From: Saprospiraceae bacterium
GTDB taxonomy: Bacteria > Bacteroidota > Bacteroidia > Chitinophagales > Saprospiraceae
DNA length: 64,000 bases
Assembly (NCBI GenBank): GCA_016715405.1
Contig: JADKAE010000019.1
Span: forward strand, 1-64,000
Direction of reading: 5' to 3'
Shown: positions 1-10,253 of the stretch, piece after piece
How positions within the stretch are numbered: the first letter of the stretch is position 1
Layout: every line of letters starts with the position of its first letter
Notes under the pieces: model-generated
The model's database searches: none
The model's input: only the letters and a program-made list of their open reading frames with translations
What the model was told of the DNA's origin: nothing
Made by a program: the position numbers and the translations under genes

Positions 1-130
1 GCCAGTCTACAAGAAAGGCCTCCCCTGATGCTCTGATACTGATCAAGTCTATCAGCAATTCTACGGGAATTTCCGGTATTCCCTCTATTACAAGGTTGCC
101 TTGTTGCCGTTTGGTTTGACGAAGGTTCAT
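1..130 (-). CDS. 5' end of a gene running off the window (possible S9-type peptidase)
   Basis: On the minus strand an open frame starts at an ATG (128-130) and stays open to the window edge, about 43 codons. The visible residues include IEGIPEIPVELL and a closing FLVDW. This resembles the N-terminal region of prolyl-oligopeptidase-like S9 peptidases of Bacteroidota, but that is recalled similarity only, and the catalytic domain is outside the window. No signal peptide follows this ATG, and the frame is closed upstream by the TAA that ends the next gene. A frameshift may therefore hide a longer N-terminus, as in many genes here. The function is unproven. Confidence 0.3.
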   Translation of the reverse strand, partial: MNLRQTKRQQGNLVIEGIPEIPVELLIDLISIRASGEAFLVDW

Positions 131-175
131 GTCCTGGAAATAGGTGCTCGTATTCGGTTCCAATTTGCGAAAATA

Positions 176-1970
176 TTATTTTCTAATCAACTTAAAAATT
201 TGCACGCCGGTGCCATCGCTAACGCTCAAAAAATAAATTCCGGCCGGCAGGTCTTCTACCGGCATAGATATCGAGAATTGGCCGGGTGGTGGCGCCAATA
301 CCATACTCCGCCTGATACCCCCATCTGCTGCGAACAATTTGATGTATAAATCGGCAGTATTATTCCACTTGCCGCTCAGATTCACCTCGCTTTCCATCGG
401 ATTGGGATACACGCGTAGCGGTTCTTCAAACTGTTCTGTGGAGGCTGTGGTGCAGTTAGGAAAAGCCGGGTTGTAGGCTGCCTCTTGTTGAAAAAAGCTG
501 GTACAACCACTTGTCAGATCGGTAATTTGAAGTCTATACTCCCCACTTTCGGCTATGCAATATGTAAAATCCTGCGCATCCGGTATCAACTCGCCATTGA
601 CAAACCACTCGATCAGGTACGATTCCGGCAATTGCTCGGGTTGATATATGCTAAGCAGGTTATTGGCAATGGTGAACACAGCTTGCGGGTAGGGATTAAA
701 TACGATCGTACTCACGGGAGATACGGCGCTGCATCCGTCCTCAGAAGTATAGACCACCCAATAGCTACCTGCCTCCGTAATGTCGAGCATAGGGTCGGTT
801 ATGCTCAATATCGGCACGCTGTCTTGGTACCAGATGAATTGATCGTCATAAGAACTAAACAGGGTAAGCGAATCTCCCTCGCAGTAAGGAGCGGGTGAAG
901 AGTATTCTATTACAGGTGGCTGGGGTTGGACAAATACGCGCACGGTATCGGATGAAATTATGGTATCTACCTGGTGGAAGATAGTCAAATCCAGGCTCAT
1001 CTCATCATCTACCAATACCCCTTCGGAAAGCCGGGTAAAATTGACCACCCCGCAAATGTCGGCGCCATCAGTCCGCCGTCGTTATCGGTTACCCGCAGGC
1101 TGTAGTTCCCCGTTTCGAGCGGCAAAAACAAATCAAATGCAAGCGGTACGGAGGCATTTTGCACAATACTTGACAAGTATACTTCCTGGCCGGTATTATC
1201 GTAGATGCCTATTTTAAGGTCGGGGGCGCCGCCCAGGATGTCGTTGCAGCCCACTTCTAATATATTGACCCTTGCGAGATAGTAGCCGCTGGTATCGATT
1301 ATCGCAGTGTACTGAATGGGATAAACGCCCGGCGAGGAATACGTTTGCGGACCCGGATTTTCCTGAATAGAGGCATTGCCATTGCCAAAATCCCATAAAT
1401 ACGAAAAGCCGGCCACACTGTCGGAGAGGGCCCAGGGTTGACAAACGAAGCGCACACTGCCGCAGCCGGCATTGTTGATCAGGCTAAACCCTTCGGTAAT
1501 GCTTTGTGAAGGGGCAATGTATAAGGAAAAGTGAATGAAGAAGATTGTGTGATAAAAAAGACCTGTGCATCAACCACTACCTCTACCAGATACATACCTG
1601 AAAATAGCGGCGTACCGCACAACCTCACGCAGCCGTCGGTTTGCTCGGCGGGGTTAAATTCGAATTGGCTTACCTCCCACTGCAGGCCGGGAGGTAAATT
1701 AGTGACCGAAGTAATCGTCACCTGCTGAATGACAATATTAGGAGGGACGGAGGGATCTGTAGCGGCCACAGGCGTAGTTGTTTTAGGCATTCTAAAACTG
1801 ATATCCTGGTCGTAATACATGCCTGCTTGTCCGTCGGGAGCCTCCGATAAATAGATAGTATCTTCAGGCAGTGCAGGCAAAGAGACAATACATCCCGGGC
1901 AGCCTGTTTGCGCAGGCAGCGCTTTTGTCGCCAAAAGAATAGCGACCAACCACATCACACGTTTCATCAT
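176..1970 (-). CDS. Secreted PKD/T9SS-sorted cell-surface protein, split by two frameshifts
   Basis: Three consecutive minus-strand frames join into one protein of about 597 residues. It starts with a signal peptide (MMKRVMWLVAILLATKALPA), has a PKD-like segment (YLWDFGNGNAS) in the middle, and ends in a typical type A T9SS sorting domain (YPNPMESEVNLSG ... IFKLIRK). The first break is at the G4 run 1511-1514 and the second at the C4 run 1048-1051. Adding one base at each restores continuous reading (TLPPSQSITEG and TFAGVVNFTRL). This indicates missing homopolymer bases rather than three genes. The product should be exported by Sec, then by T9SS, and anchored or released at the surface. The ligand or substrate is unknown. 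The next gene (2253-3062) has the same general design. Confidence 0.8.
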
Positions 1971-2027
1971 TTATGGATTTGACATGAACAAAAAATCCTT
2001 ACGGCAGCAATGTATGCGCATTGCCCA

Positions 2028-2113
2028 ATGACATTAAGTTAAGTTTCAGTGGAGGTACATGTTTACTAAACTTTGGAAAGTTTAGTAAACATGATAACTT
2101 AACTTAATGTCAA
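2028..2113. repeat. Nested palindrome between two T9SS genes
   Basis: A perfect 17-bp inverted repeat (2058-2074 / 2077-2093, centre GG, core AAACTTTGGAAAGTTT) sits inside a second perfect 15-bp inverted repeat (2029-2043 / 2098-2112, arm TGACATTAAGTTAAG). As RNA or single-stranded DNA it would form a two-tier hairpin. No T-run follows, so it is not a classical terminator. It lies upstream of the start of the 176-1970 gene. Confidence 0.85.
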
Positions 2114-2199
2114 TGCAGCATTGCCTGCCGGGGTGTTGTTCAGCAGAAGGTGCGTATTTATTGGTTGGAGATGTATAGACAGGGAAAATAGAACGGGCA

Positions 2200-2243
2200 G
2201 ATTGGTTGTAGAGACGCGATGCATCGCATCTCTACAATCAATC
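2200..2243. repeat. 44-bp palindrome, GAGACGCGATG family
   Basis: Two 22-base arms (2200-2221 and 2222-2243) are reverse complements apart from two positions that would be G-U pairs in RNA. The core (GAGACGCGATG / CATCGCATCTC) recurs at 37257-37278. It lies just past the stop codon of the minus-strand gene 2253-3062, the 3'-end position typical of the repeats in this window. Confidence 0.85.
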
Positions 2244-2252
2244 ATAAAATGT

Positions 2253-3062
2253 TTAACGGCGGTTGATCAGGAATTTACCCGACAATACACCAGATTCATT
2301 ACTAATGGAGTACATATACATGCCGTTGGCCAGGGCAGAGCCGTCGAAACGGATGTTGTTATCGCCTTCATGCAGGGTAGTTAGTTCTTTATGCAAGCGG
2401 TGCCCCAGCATGTCGTATACAGCGAACTCGAATTGGCCGTTCAGTTTAGAGCTTACCTCAAAAACGGCCCAATCGCTAAATGGATTAGGGATCACAGCTA
2501 CATCAAGGCCTTGTGCTACCGGGTCATTCGTGTTAATAGTCAGGCAATTGGCGGAGCCCGCAGGTTTCACGTGCAGAAAATAATTGCCCGGCACAAGGTT
2601 GGCATCGGGGAAGGTAATCGGAATATCGATCACGCTGCGGACCACGGCTTGCAAGCCCAGATCGTAGATACCAACTTCGCTTTCTGTTGCTGTGCCAAAC
2701 AGGATCAGACATCCGACAGAGTCTTTCTTGAAAATGCAGTTGGGCGGATTGCAGGCATAATCGAAAGATGCCGGCAGATTAAGCACAGCGCCTTCCGTGG
2801 CTAAATCGATCGAGTTAAGTGGAACAGGACCAAATGGCGTTACGAACTGAGCAGGCGTATGTAGCGTAAATACAAATTCGTAGTAAGATCCCACACAGGC
2901 CGTATCGGTGATGCCTGAATTTGGAATGGTATCTAAGAACGGCGAAGGAGAAATCACAATGGTATCCGGTAAGGTCAAATCGGGAGAACAAGAGGTTTGA
3001 GACTGTAGTACAGTAGAATAAAAAGCAGTGACTAGGAAAAATAAAGTAAAAAGTTTCTTCAT
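2253..3062 (-). CDS. Secreted protein with type A T9SS sorting domain
   Basis: This is a protein of 269 residues. A signal peptide (MKKLFTLFFLVTAFYSTVLQSQ) comes first. A cysteine-containing extracellular region of about 160 residues follows, and the last 80 residues are a T9SS C-terminal sorting domain (VIPNPFSDWAVFEV ... GMYMYSIS ... GKFLINRR). The sorting domain directs export through the type IX machinery and is normally removed on arrival at the surface. The central region matches no family I recognise. It is intact, unlike the similar gene 176-1970 downstream, and has a good Bacteroidota promoter at 3112-3145. Confidence 0.85.
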   Translation of the reverse strand: MKKLFTLFFLVTAFYSTVLQSQTSCSPDLTLPDTIVISPSPFLDTIPNSGITDTACVGSYYEFVFTLHTPAQFVTPFGPVPLNSIDLATEGAVLNLPASFDYACNPPNCIFKKDSVGCLILFGTATESEVGIYDLGLQAVVRSVIDIPITFPDANLVPGNYFLHVKPAGSANCLTINTNDPVAQGLDVAVIPNPFSDWAVFEVSSKLNGQFEFAVYDMLGHRLHKELTTLHEGDNNIRFDGSALANGMYMYSISNESGVLSGKFLINRR

Positions 3063-3111
3063 AGTAAAGGCGATTTTGTTGTGCTTCTATTAAAATTTTC
3101 GCAATATATGG

Positions 3112-3145
3112 CAAATATATTCAGATTGGCAAACACCCCACCAAA
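3112..3145 (-). promoter_or_regulatory. Bacteroidota-type promoter for the T9SS gene 2253-3062
   Basis: On the minus strand TATATTTG (3119-3112) matches the -7 consensus TAnnTTTG, with a TTTG (3145-3142) 22 bases upstream as the -33 element. It lies about 50 bases before the start codon. Confidence 0.55.
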
Positions 3146-3325
3146 TATTTTAGCTTTCGCAAAGTAAGTAGCAAAAATGTGGGAGCAATCTTATAATTTA
3201 GCGCCCGAAAGTACTGTACCTATCAAAGCTACTTATCTCCACAGCCAGCCCTTGAACGTATCTTAATCGGGTTTTTGATTGCATCACTAACCCCTGTTCA
3301 TTTTTACATCGTTAAATCATTACAT

Positions 3326-5615
3326 ATGCAAAAGACTATTACACTGTTTTTTACATTAGTGTGCTGGATTTCTTTAGCGAATGCGCAGCAAGCATCCATT
3401 AGCGGGCAGATTACCGACTCCCATACTAATGAGCCGCTATATGCCGCCACTATTCAGGTTGGTGCAAACGGCACCTTTACTTTAGGTGACGGCACGTATA
3501 GTCTTGAATTAGAGCCCGGTACGCACGAGGTACTGGTGAGTTACGTGGGGTACAAAAACACCTCCCAGCAGATCACTATAAAGGCAGGCGAAAACCTGAC
3601 GCTCAATATAGCGCTTCTACCCGAAGCCACTATGCTCAATACGGCTACCGTTACCGCAGGCAAACACGAAAAACCGCTGGGTGAAGTGACGGTTTCTCTC
3701 GAAGTGCTCAAACCCGAACTCATCGAAAATACCAGCAAAACATCGCTGGATGAGGCCATCGAAAAAATACCGGGCGTCACGGTAATCGACGGCCAGGCAA
3801 ACATACGTGGCGGTTCCGGATTTTCTCAGGGCGCCGGCAGCCGCGTATTGTTGCTGGTAGACGATGTTCCCATTTTACAGGCTGACGCGGGTTACCCCAA
3901 CTGGGATGACGTACCCATCGAAAATATCGAGCAAATAGAGGTAATCAAAGGCGCAGCTTCTGCATTGTACGGATCATCTGCGCTCAACGGAATTATAAAC
4001 GTGCGTACGGCGTATGCCCGCTCAGAACCCGAAACCAAAATATCGGCTTTCTCTACCGTCTATCTGAACCCTAAAGATGAAAGATTGAAATGGTGGGATA
4101 GCCAACCCTTTACATATGCCGGCAGTGTGAGCCACAAACGCAAAATCGACAAACTCGACCTCGTTGTGGGTGGCTTTTACATCAATGAAGATAGTTACAA
4201 TAGAGATACCTATAAAGAATACGGTCGTTTCAATTTTAATGCGAGATACCGTCTCACCGATCGCTTATCATTCGGCCTTGCCGGCAATTTTAACAAGGGG
4301 CAAAGCGGTTCGTTTTTTTATTGGGCTTCCGATACCACTGCATACGTCGGTCAGCCTACTACCATCAATACGCGTAAACGATTCCGCTATAACATAGATC
4401 CCTTTCTCACTTACTTCGACAAATCGGGCAACCGTCACCGCATCTTGAGCCGTTTTTACGACGTAGACAACAACAACAGCAACAACCAATCAAACCAATC
4501 CCAATTGTGGTATGCCGAATATCAGTTTCAGCGCAGATTCTCCAAAATTGATCTTATTGTATCTGCAGGTATAGTAGGTAGCGGTACCCGGGTTGAAGCG
4601 GAATTGTATGGCGACACCACCTTTACTTCTCGAAATCTGGCCGGTTATGTGCAGGCCGATAAAAAGCTATTTGGTCGCCTCAACTTATCAGCCGGCTTCC
4701 GCTACGAACACAACCTGCTTATCAATCCAGGCTTTATCTACCCGCAAGGGGTAGTAGAACCTTCCAATGAAAGAGAATCAAAACCCGTTTTCCGCATAGG
4801 CGCCAATTACCGTCTGTTTGATTTCACATACTTGAGAGCCTCCTGGGGGCAAGGCTACCGATTCCCTTCTGTGGCTGAGAAATTCATCGTTACCAACGCC
4901 GGCGGATTTTTCGTACTTCCCAACCCCACCCTACGGTCTGAAAGCGGCTGGACAACTGAGCTTGGCATTAAGCAAGGCTTCCAGATCGCCTCTTTTGAAG
5001 GCTTTTTTGACCTGTCGGCCTTCCTGATGAAATACAGCAATATGATGGAATTCAATCTTGCAGGATTGGGCTTCCGCTCTACCAATATCGGCGAAACCGA
5101 AATCAGAGGTTTTGAAGTTTCTATTGCCGGACGCGGTAGAATCTGGGGGCAACCTTTCAACCTTATTACCGGCTATACATACATCGATCCACGCTTCCTC
5201 GATTTTGACCCCACTCCCTATCCCTCCCGGTGAGGCAGGTACGATCGGCCAGATCAATGCCAATAACTCTTCTCTCAAAACCGACAATATCCTCAAATAC
5301 CGCTCCAGGCATACCTTCAAACTGGATCTGGAGACAAGCATTCAAGACTTCTCTGTGGGACTGGAATCGTTCTACAACAGCAAAATAGAGGCAATCGACG
5401 CCGCATTTTTGCTTATCGTGCCGGGGCTGGCCAATTTCCGTCAAAACGACGACAAGGGTGTTTTGTTGTTTAACGTGCGTACAGCCTACCGGATCAATAA
5501 CAATTTCAAAGTGTCCTTTATCGCCGGAAACATATTTAATAACCTTTATGCCGCCAGGCCTGGTTTAATGGATGCCCCGAGAAACCTGACTTTGCGCTTG
5601 GACTGTCATTTTTAA
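3326..5615 (+). CDS. TonB-dependent outer-membrane receptor, one frameshift
   Basis: This is an outer-membrane, TonB-energised transporter of about 760 residues. It starts at the ATG giving signal peptide MQKTITLFFTLVCWISLANA. A CarboxypepD_reg-like domain (ISGQITDSHTNEPL, residues about 25-105) is followed by a plug domain (IRGGSGFSQGAGSRVLLL, IKGAASALYGSSALNGII) and a 22-strand-type barrel. The barrel frame breaks near the C4 run 5210-5213. Removing one C lets the C-terminal part to 5615 (ending LRLDCHF, aromatic as for barrel proteins) read through. The plug has the short VIKGAASALYGSSALNG signature of siderophore/cobalamin-type receptors. No SusD partner is adjacent, so a glycan-uptake role is less likely. 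The substrate is unknown. Confidence 0.85.
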
Positions 5616-5623
5616 ACTGTCAA

Positions 5624-5657
5624 TTTGTCACTTTGACGCAAAAAAACGCTATCTTTG
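5624..5657 (+). promoter_or_regulatory. Promoter upstream of miaB
   Basis: TATCTTTG (5650-5657) is a perfect TAnnTTTG -7 element. TTTG at 5624-5627 lies 22 bases upstream as the -33 element; a second TTTG at 5632 is closer. The predicted transcript begins near 5664 and carries the leader hairpin at 5671-5701. Confidence 0.6.
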
Positions 5658-5670
5658 CGCACTAATTTAT

Positions 5671-5701
5671 CCGACCTCCATGCACCACGTATGGAGGTCG
5701 G
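5671..5701 (+). promoter_or_regulatory. Leader hairpin in the miaB 5' UTR
   Basis: A perfect 11-bp stem (CCGACCTCCAT / ATGGAGGTCGG) with a 9-base loop lies between the predicted promoter and the miaB start codon at 5725. No T-run follows, so it is not an obvious attenuator. It could stabilise the mRNA or be a site for a protein or RNA. Confidence 0.55.
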
Positions 5702-5724
5702 GTTCTAAATAAGTGTGTGCTGAA

Positions 5725-7168
5725 ATGTTATATGATGACAACCCAACGCTCGTCGGCATTGCCAAAGATATAGACGAGTCCAAACAAGGCGAAGTATTTT
5801 TAATACACAACCCGCGGAGTCAGACGACACCGCCGCCGGCTTGTTTTATATAGAGAGTTACGGCTGCCAGATGAATTTCAGCGATAGCGAAATCGTGGGC
5901 TCCATCCTGGCAGAAGCCGGCTACAAGCCCACCCGCGACCTGGAATTGGCCAACCTGATCCTTATCAATACCTGCTCTATCCGGGAAAAAGCCGAAGAGA
6001 CCGTCCGCAAACGCCTTCGCTTGTTTGACAAAATAAAAAGACAGCGACCCGGCACTTTGGTGGGCGTGTTGGGCTGTATGGCCGAACGGCTCAAAACCAA
6101 ATTCCTGGAAGAAGAAAAGCTGGTTGACCTGGTAGTGGGCCCCGATGCATATCGCGACCTGCCCAAGCTGGTGGCCACCGCCGAGGATGGCGACAAGGGC
6201 ATCAATGTGTTTTTATCGAGAGAAGAAACTTACGCCGATATCAACCCACTCAGACTGGATAGTAACGGCGTTGCTGCTTTTATTTCTATCATGCGCGGTT
6301 GCGACAATATGTGTTCCTTCTGCGTAGTGCCTTTCACTCGTGGCCGCGAACGCAGTCGCGACGCTTTCAGTATTGTGGCGGAAGCCAAGGAGCTCTACGA
6401 CCGCGGCTACCGCGAAGTGACCTTGCTGGGTCAAAATGTGGATTCCTACAAGTGGGAAAATCCCGAAAACAGCGAGATAGTGAATTTCGCTCACCTGCTC
6501 GAACGGGTAGCTTTGGTACATCCCGATCTCCGGGTGCGCTTTTCAACATCCCACCCCAAGGATATCACCGACGAGGTGCTGCATACCATCGCCCGCTACG
6601 AAAATATCTGTAACTATATCCACCTGCCCGTCCAGAGCGGCAACAGCCGCATATTGGAGCTGATGAACCGCACTTACGACAGGGAATGGTACATGGACCG
6701 GGTGGCGGCGATCAACCGGATTATCCCGGATTGCGCTATTTCGTCTGATATCATTACCGGTTTTTGTAGCGAAACAGAAGAAGAACACCAGGATACGCTC
6801 AGTATGATAGAGTGGGCCAATTACAGCATGTCGTATATGTTCTTTTACTCCGAGCGCCCGGGTACCCTGGCCGCCCGCAAGTTTCCCGACGACATTTCAA
6901 TGGAAGTGAAGAAACGCCGGCTGAACGAGATCATTCGCCTTCAAAACCACGTTTCGCTTAAACACAATAAAGCTGATATTGGAAAAACCTTCAAAGTTTT
7001 AATTGAGGGCGATTCCAAAAAATCGAACCAGGAATTCAAAGGCCGTAATTCTCAAAATAAAATGGTTGTTTTTCCTAAAGCAGAAGGTTATCGCCCGGCG
7101 ACTACGTCTTTGTAAAGGTCAAAGAGGCATCCAGCGCCACGCTTATAGGAGAAATCGCCGCCCAATAA
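5725..7168 (+). CDS. miaB: tRNA-2-methylthio-N6-dimethylallyladenosine synthase MiaB (two frameshifts)
   Basis: This radical-SAM methylthiotransferase adds the 2-methylthio group to i6A37 of tRNAs. The N-terminal cluster cysteines are in YGCQMNFSD, NTCSIREKA and GCMAERL. The radical-SAM motif is CDNMCSFC. A C-terminal TRAM-type domain is present. Two bases appear missing. One is at CCC 5811-5813, which joins the true N-terminus (from ATG 5725) via IHNPAESDDTAAGLFYIE. The other is at CCC 7093-7095, which restores the end GYRPGDYVFVKVKEA to the TAA at 7166-7168. With both repaired the protein is about 480 residues, normal for Bacteroidota MiaB. The stop codon overlaps the ATG of the next gene, so the two are translationally coupled. 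Confidence 0.93.
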
Positions 7169-8445
7169 TGGACAATCTGCAATCCGTAAAACAGCGATAC
7201 GGCATCATAGGCCGCACCGAACAGCTCGACCGGGCCTTGAGCACGGCTGTTCGCGTGGCCAATACCGATCTGACCGTACTTCTTATGGGCGAAAGTGGTG
7301 TGGGCAAGGAAATTTTTTCCCGCATCATTCACGACCATAGCGCCCGTAAACACAACAAGTTTATCGCCATCAACTGTGGAGCCATCCCGGCAGCAACCAT
7401 CAACTCCGAATTATTCGTTCACGAAAAAGGTTCTTTCACCGGCGCTACCGGCGAGCGCAAAGGTTATTTTGAAACCTACGACGGCGGCACGATCTTCCTC
7501 GATGAAATTGGAGAAATGCCCCAAGATACCCAGGCCTTTCTCCTACGCGTGCTGGAAAGCGGCGAATTTATACGCGTAGGCTCTTCTAAAATCCTCAAAA
7601 CAGACGTGCGCATCATTGCCGCTACCAATGTAGAACTGGAAGAGAAAATCAGGAAAGGGAAATTCCGGGAAGACCTTTTTTACCGTCTCAATACCGTGCC
7701 CATCCGCATTCCGCCGTTGCGCGAACGCACGGAAGATATTTATATGCTCTTCCGCAAATTTGTGGTCGATTTTTCGGAAAGATACCGCACCTTCCCTATC
7801 GAATTGGACGCCGCTGCCCGCCAGGCGTTGGAAAACTACGGCTGGCCAGGCAATATCCGGGAATTGAAAAATATGGCCGAGCAGCTTTCTGTGCTGGCCG
7901 AAGACCGCATTTTGCACACCGAAGACCTCACACGACTGGCGCCGCATCTGCTGCAACGCAACTTACCTATGATACCCCCTTCCAACGTTGATGGTACCTA
8001 TATGCAGGAACGGGAGATTTTGTACAATCTGCTTTTTGATATGAAGGGCGATTTGAACGACCTCAAAGCACTGGTTTTCGAACTTATCAAGACAAACAAT
8101 CTGCAAGTACCCGATGCCGTACAGCTCCAGCGTGCGCAGCAGAACACCGCTATCAATTATCCACCGGCTAAACGCGAGTCATTCCAGGTACAACCTTCCC
8201 ACCTTCCCGAAGAACAACTTATCGAATCGCCGGATTATCGCCAGCCCTACATCATTGAAAATCCGTCCGATACTTCTTACGAAAGCGTCGAAGTATTCGA
8301 TGATAACGTCTCTATGGCCGAACACGAAAAAGCGCTTATCAAAAGAGCCTTGAAAAAACACAACGGAAAACGCAGGGAAGCCGCCCAGGATATGGGCATA
8401 TCTGAACGCACCTTGTACCGTAAAATTAAAGAGTATAACCTTTGA
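7168..8445 (+). CDS. Sigma-54-dependent transcriptional activator without receiver domain
   Basis: This protein of 425 residues begins directly with the AAA+ sigma-54 interaction domain. It has Walker A GESGVGKE, the sigma-54 contact loop as GSFTGA instead of the usual GAFTGA, Walker B GGTIFLDEIGEM and the arginine finger region FREDLFYRL. A linker of about 130 residues leads to a C-terminal Fis-type helix-turn-helix (REAAQDMGISERTLYRKI). There is no N-terminal receiver, GAF or PAS domain, so its signal input is not visible. The start ATG overlaps the miaB stop (TAATG), and lptE follows 10 bases later. This order is common in Bacteroidota. The regulated genes cannot be told from the sequence. 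Confidence 0.9.
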   Translation: MDNLQSVKQRYGIIGRTEQLDRALSTAVRVANTDLTVLLMGESGVGKEIFSRIIHDHSARKHNKFIAINCGAIPAATINSELFVHEKGSFTGATGERKGYFETYDGGTIFLDEIGEMPQDTQAFLLRVLESGEFIRVGSSKILKTDVRIIAATNVELEEKIRKGKFREDLFYRLNTVPIRIPPLRERTEDIYMLFRKFVVDFSERYRTFPIELDAAARQALENYGWPGNIRELKNMAEQLSVLAEDRILHTEDLTRLAPHLLQRNLPMIPPSNVDGTYMQEREILYNLLFDMKGDLNDLKALVFELIKTNNLQVPDAVQLQRAQQNTAINYPPAKRESFQVQPSHLPEEQLIESPDYRQPYIIENPSDTSYESVEVFDDNVSMAEHEKALIKRALKKHNGKRREAAQDMGISERTLYRKIKEYNL

Positions 8446-8455
8446 GCCTATCGCG

Positions 8456-8965
8456 ATGAAGTCAAATTTCCAATTTGTAGCAGTTATTTTTTCGTTATTT
8501 ACTGTCTTATCGGGCGTAGCCTGCTATTCCCTGCGGGGTATCGACATCGACCCCAACGTGAATACGTATTTCGTAGATCAATTCCGCAATAACGCTTCCA
8601 ACGCACCTCCGTCGCTTCCGCAGACATTTACGGAAGCCCTCAAAGAGAAAATCCGCACCGAATCACGACTCGTATACGCAGATACCGATCCCGATATCTC
8701 CTTTAAAGGCGCTATCGTCGATTTCCGGGTTACCTCCGAGGCGCCGCAGCCCGGTGAAACAACCAGTCTGAACCGCCTCACCATCACTACCGCCATCGAG
8801 TACATCCACGCCAAAGACGAAAAGAAAGGCTGGAAAAGCAATTTTTCCTTTTTCTACGACTTCCCCAGCAACACCGACCTGGGCAGCATCCAGGATGACG
8901 CTATCGATGTCATTTCCAAACAGATGATGGAAGATATTTTCAACAAAGCCTTTACGAACTGGTAA
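8456..8965 (+). CDS. lptE: LptE-family LPS-assembly lipoprotein
   Basis: This protein of 169 residues has an N-terminal lipoprotein signal ending at the Cys of LSGVAC. It then has the CYSLRGIDIDPNVNTYFVD opening typical of the Bacteroidota LptE family. LptE plugs the LptD barrel and helps place LPS in the outer leaflet of the outer membrane. It follows the sigma-54 regulator by 10 bases, a conserved order that supports the call. The lipobox is slightly atypical (Gly at -3). It ends 10 bases from the end of the convergent arginine deiminase gene. Confidence 0.8.
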   Translation: MKSNFQFVAVIFSLFTVLSGVACYSLRGIDIDPNVNTYFVDQFRNNASNAPPSLPQTFTEALKEKIRTESRLVYADTDPDISFKGAIVDFRVTSEAPQPGETTSLNRLTITTAIEYIHAKDEKKGWKSNFSFFYDFPSNTDLGSIQDDAIDVISKQMMEDIFNKAFTNW

Positions 8966-8975
8966 ACAGTGCCCC

Positions 8976-10237
8976 TCACCCCCTTTCAATCGGGCAAGTC
9001 ATACAATGCGAACCGCCGCGGGCGCGCGATAGCTCGTGAGAAGGCAGCGTGATAATCGTATTTTTCACCTCGCTGGGTTCGATAATCCCGTCTTCAAAAG
9101 CCTTCAGCAAATCGCGGGCATCTACTACGCGATAGCCGGCTTCTTCAAAAGCCTCTTCTGTTCTCGGATTGCGATCATAAGTCAGAGCCACGCCGGGTTT
9201 GATCGCCACGAGGTTGCAGCCGTCGGTCCACTGCTCGCGCTCCTGGTAGGGCGATTCGCCTTTGCCGCTGAGGATAAACTTGATTTTGGGACTAATCTCC
9301 TCCAGCAGAAAGTCTTTTAAAGAAGGATAAAAACTGGAAGGGCCTTCTGCGCGCATCACCTCCACCGTAGAACTGAGTCCATCAATAATGATAGGTTTGA
9401 AGGCCACAAAATCGTAGTGATTAATTTGGGTGAAAATCGTATCAATATGCATATAGGAGCGGTCTTGGGGAATATTCACCTGCACCACATTTTTTACCAC
9501 ACCTTTGTCAAGTAGTGCGCGCGCAAGCGACCGAACGCCGTGTTCCGTGGTGCGCTCGCTGCAGCCGATAAGCACGTAGTCTTTGTTGAGCACCATTACG
9601 TCGCCGCCCTCTACCGTGATCATTTCTCCGCGTTTGGAAGGCGGAAAGAGGTCGACCTTGTTAAGGTTTATAATTCGGCCTTGCGCTTTAGTATCTTTAA
9701 AACAGGGGTGTGCCCAAATAATAAAGCCGGGTGATAAAATTTTCGCGGAAGCGGCCTCTTTGCTGCCTTGGTCACCACGATATGGTCGTTGATGACCACT
9801 GCGATATCGCGGGTAAAGATAAAATTGGGTATAGGGTCAAAAAGAATGTAGTCTTCTTTTTCGTAATAACCCGTAATCAGCACGTGGGCGAGTTCTTCAT
9901 CCGACATCTGCTGAAAGGTTTCCCTGAAGCTCGTGGGCAACTCCTCGTAATCGACGATCATATCGATCATCTCCTTTTTACTTTCGGCGTCTTCTCCAAG
10001 CGCCTGGCACAGCAGCGTTTCTGTTTCCAGTACGTTTTCATCCCCGACAAACCGCCTCAGCACCGCGGTGAAAACGTCGTGTTCCTGCTGCATGTAAGTG
10101 AGGTAGACGATATCGTCAAATAAGAGTTCTTCGGCGCGTTTGGGCGAAATCCGGGATATTCCATCGTCGGGGCGATGTACGATGACGCGTTTTAATGGGC
10201 CTATTTCTGACGTAACCTGTAATTTGTTATTGGGCAT
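8976..10237 (-). CDS. arcA: Arginine deiminase (one frameshift)
   Basis: This enzyme hydrolyses arginine to citrulline and ammonia. Both halves carry family motifs: IGPLKRVIVHRPD at the N-terminus, FTRDIAVVIND with the substrate-binding FTRD, EGGDVMVLN, the catalytic HxD in MHIDTIFT, and the nucleophilic Cys in GGSHCMTCP near the C-terminus. The break lies near 9760-9770. Reading with one added base gives VTKAAKEAASAKILSPG and continues to PPSKRGEMITVEGGD. The full protein would be about 420 residues, normal for ArcA. No ornithine carbamoyltransferase, carbamate kinase or antiporter lies beside it, so a complete ADI energy pathway is not shown here. Confidence 0.9.
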
Positions 10238-10253
10238 ATAGGTTAGGATTTAC

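Noticed and set aside
485..898. Plus-strand open frames opposite the T9SS genes (and similar antisense frames throughout)
   Set aside because: They lie opposite well-supported genes, have no recognisable domains and are explained as shadows of codon bias.
8976..10237. A complete arginine deiminase (ADI) energy operon
   Set aside because: Only arcA is present; neighbours are a glycosyltransferase operon and lptE, with no arcB, arcC or antiporter.
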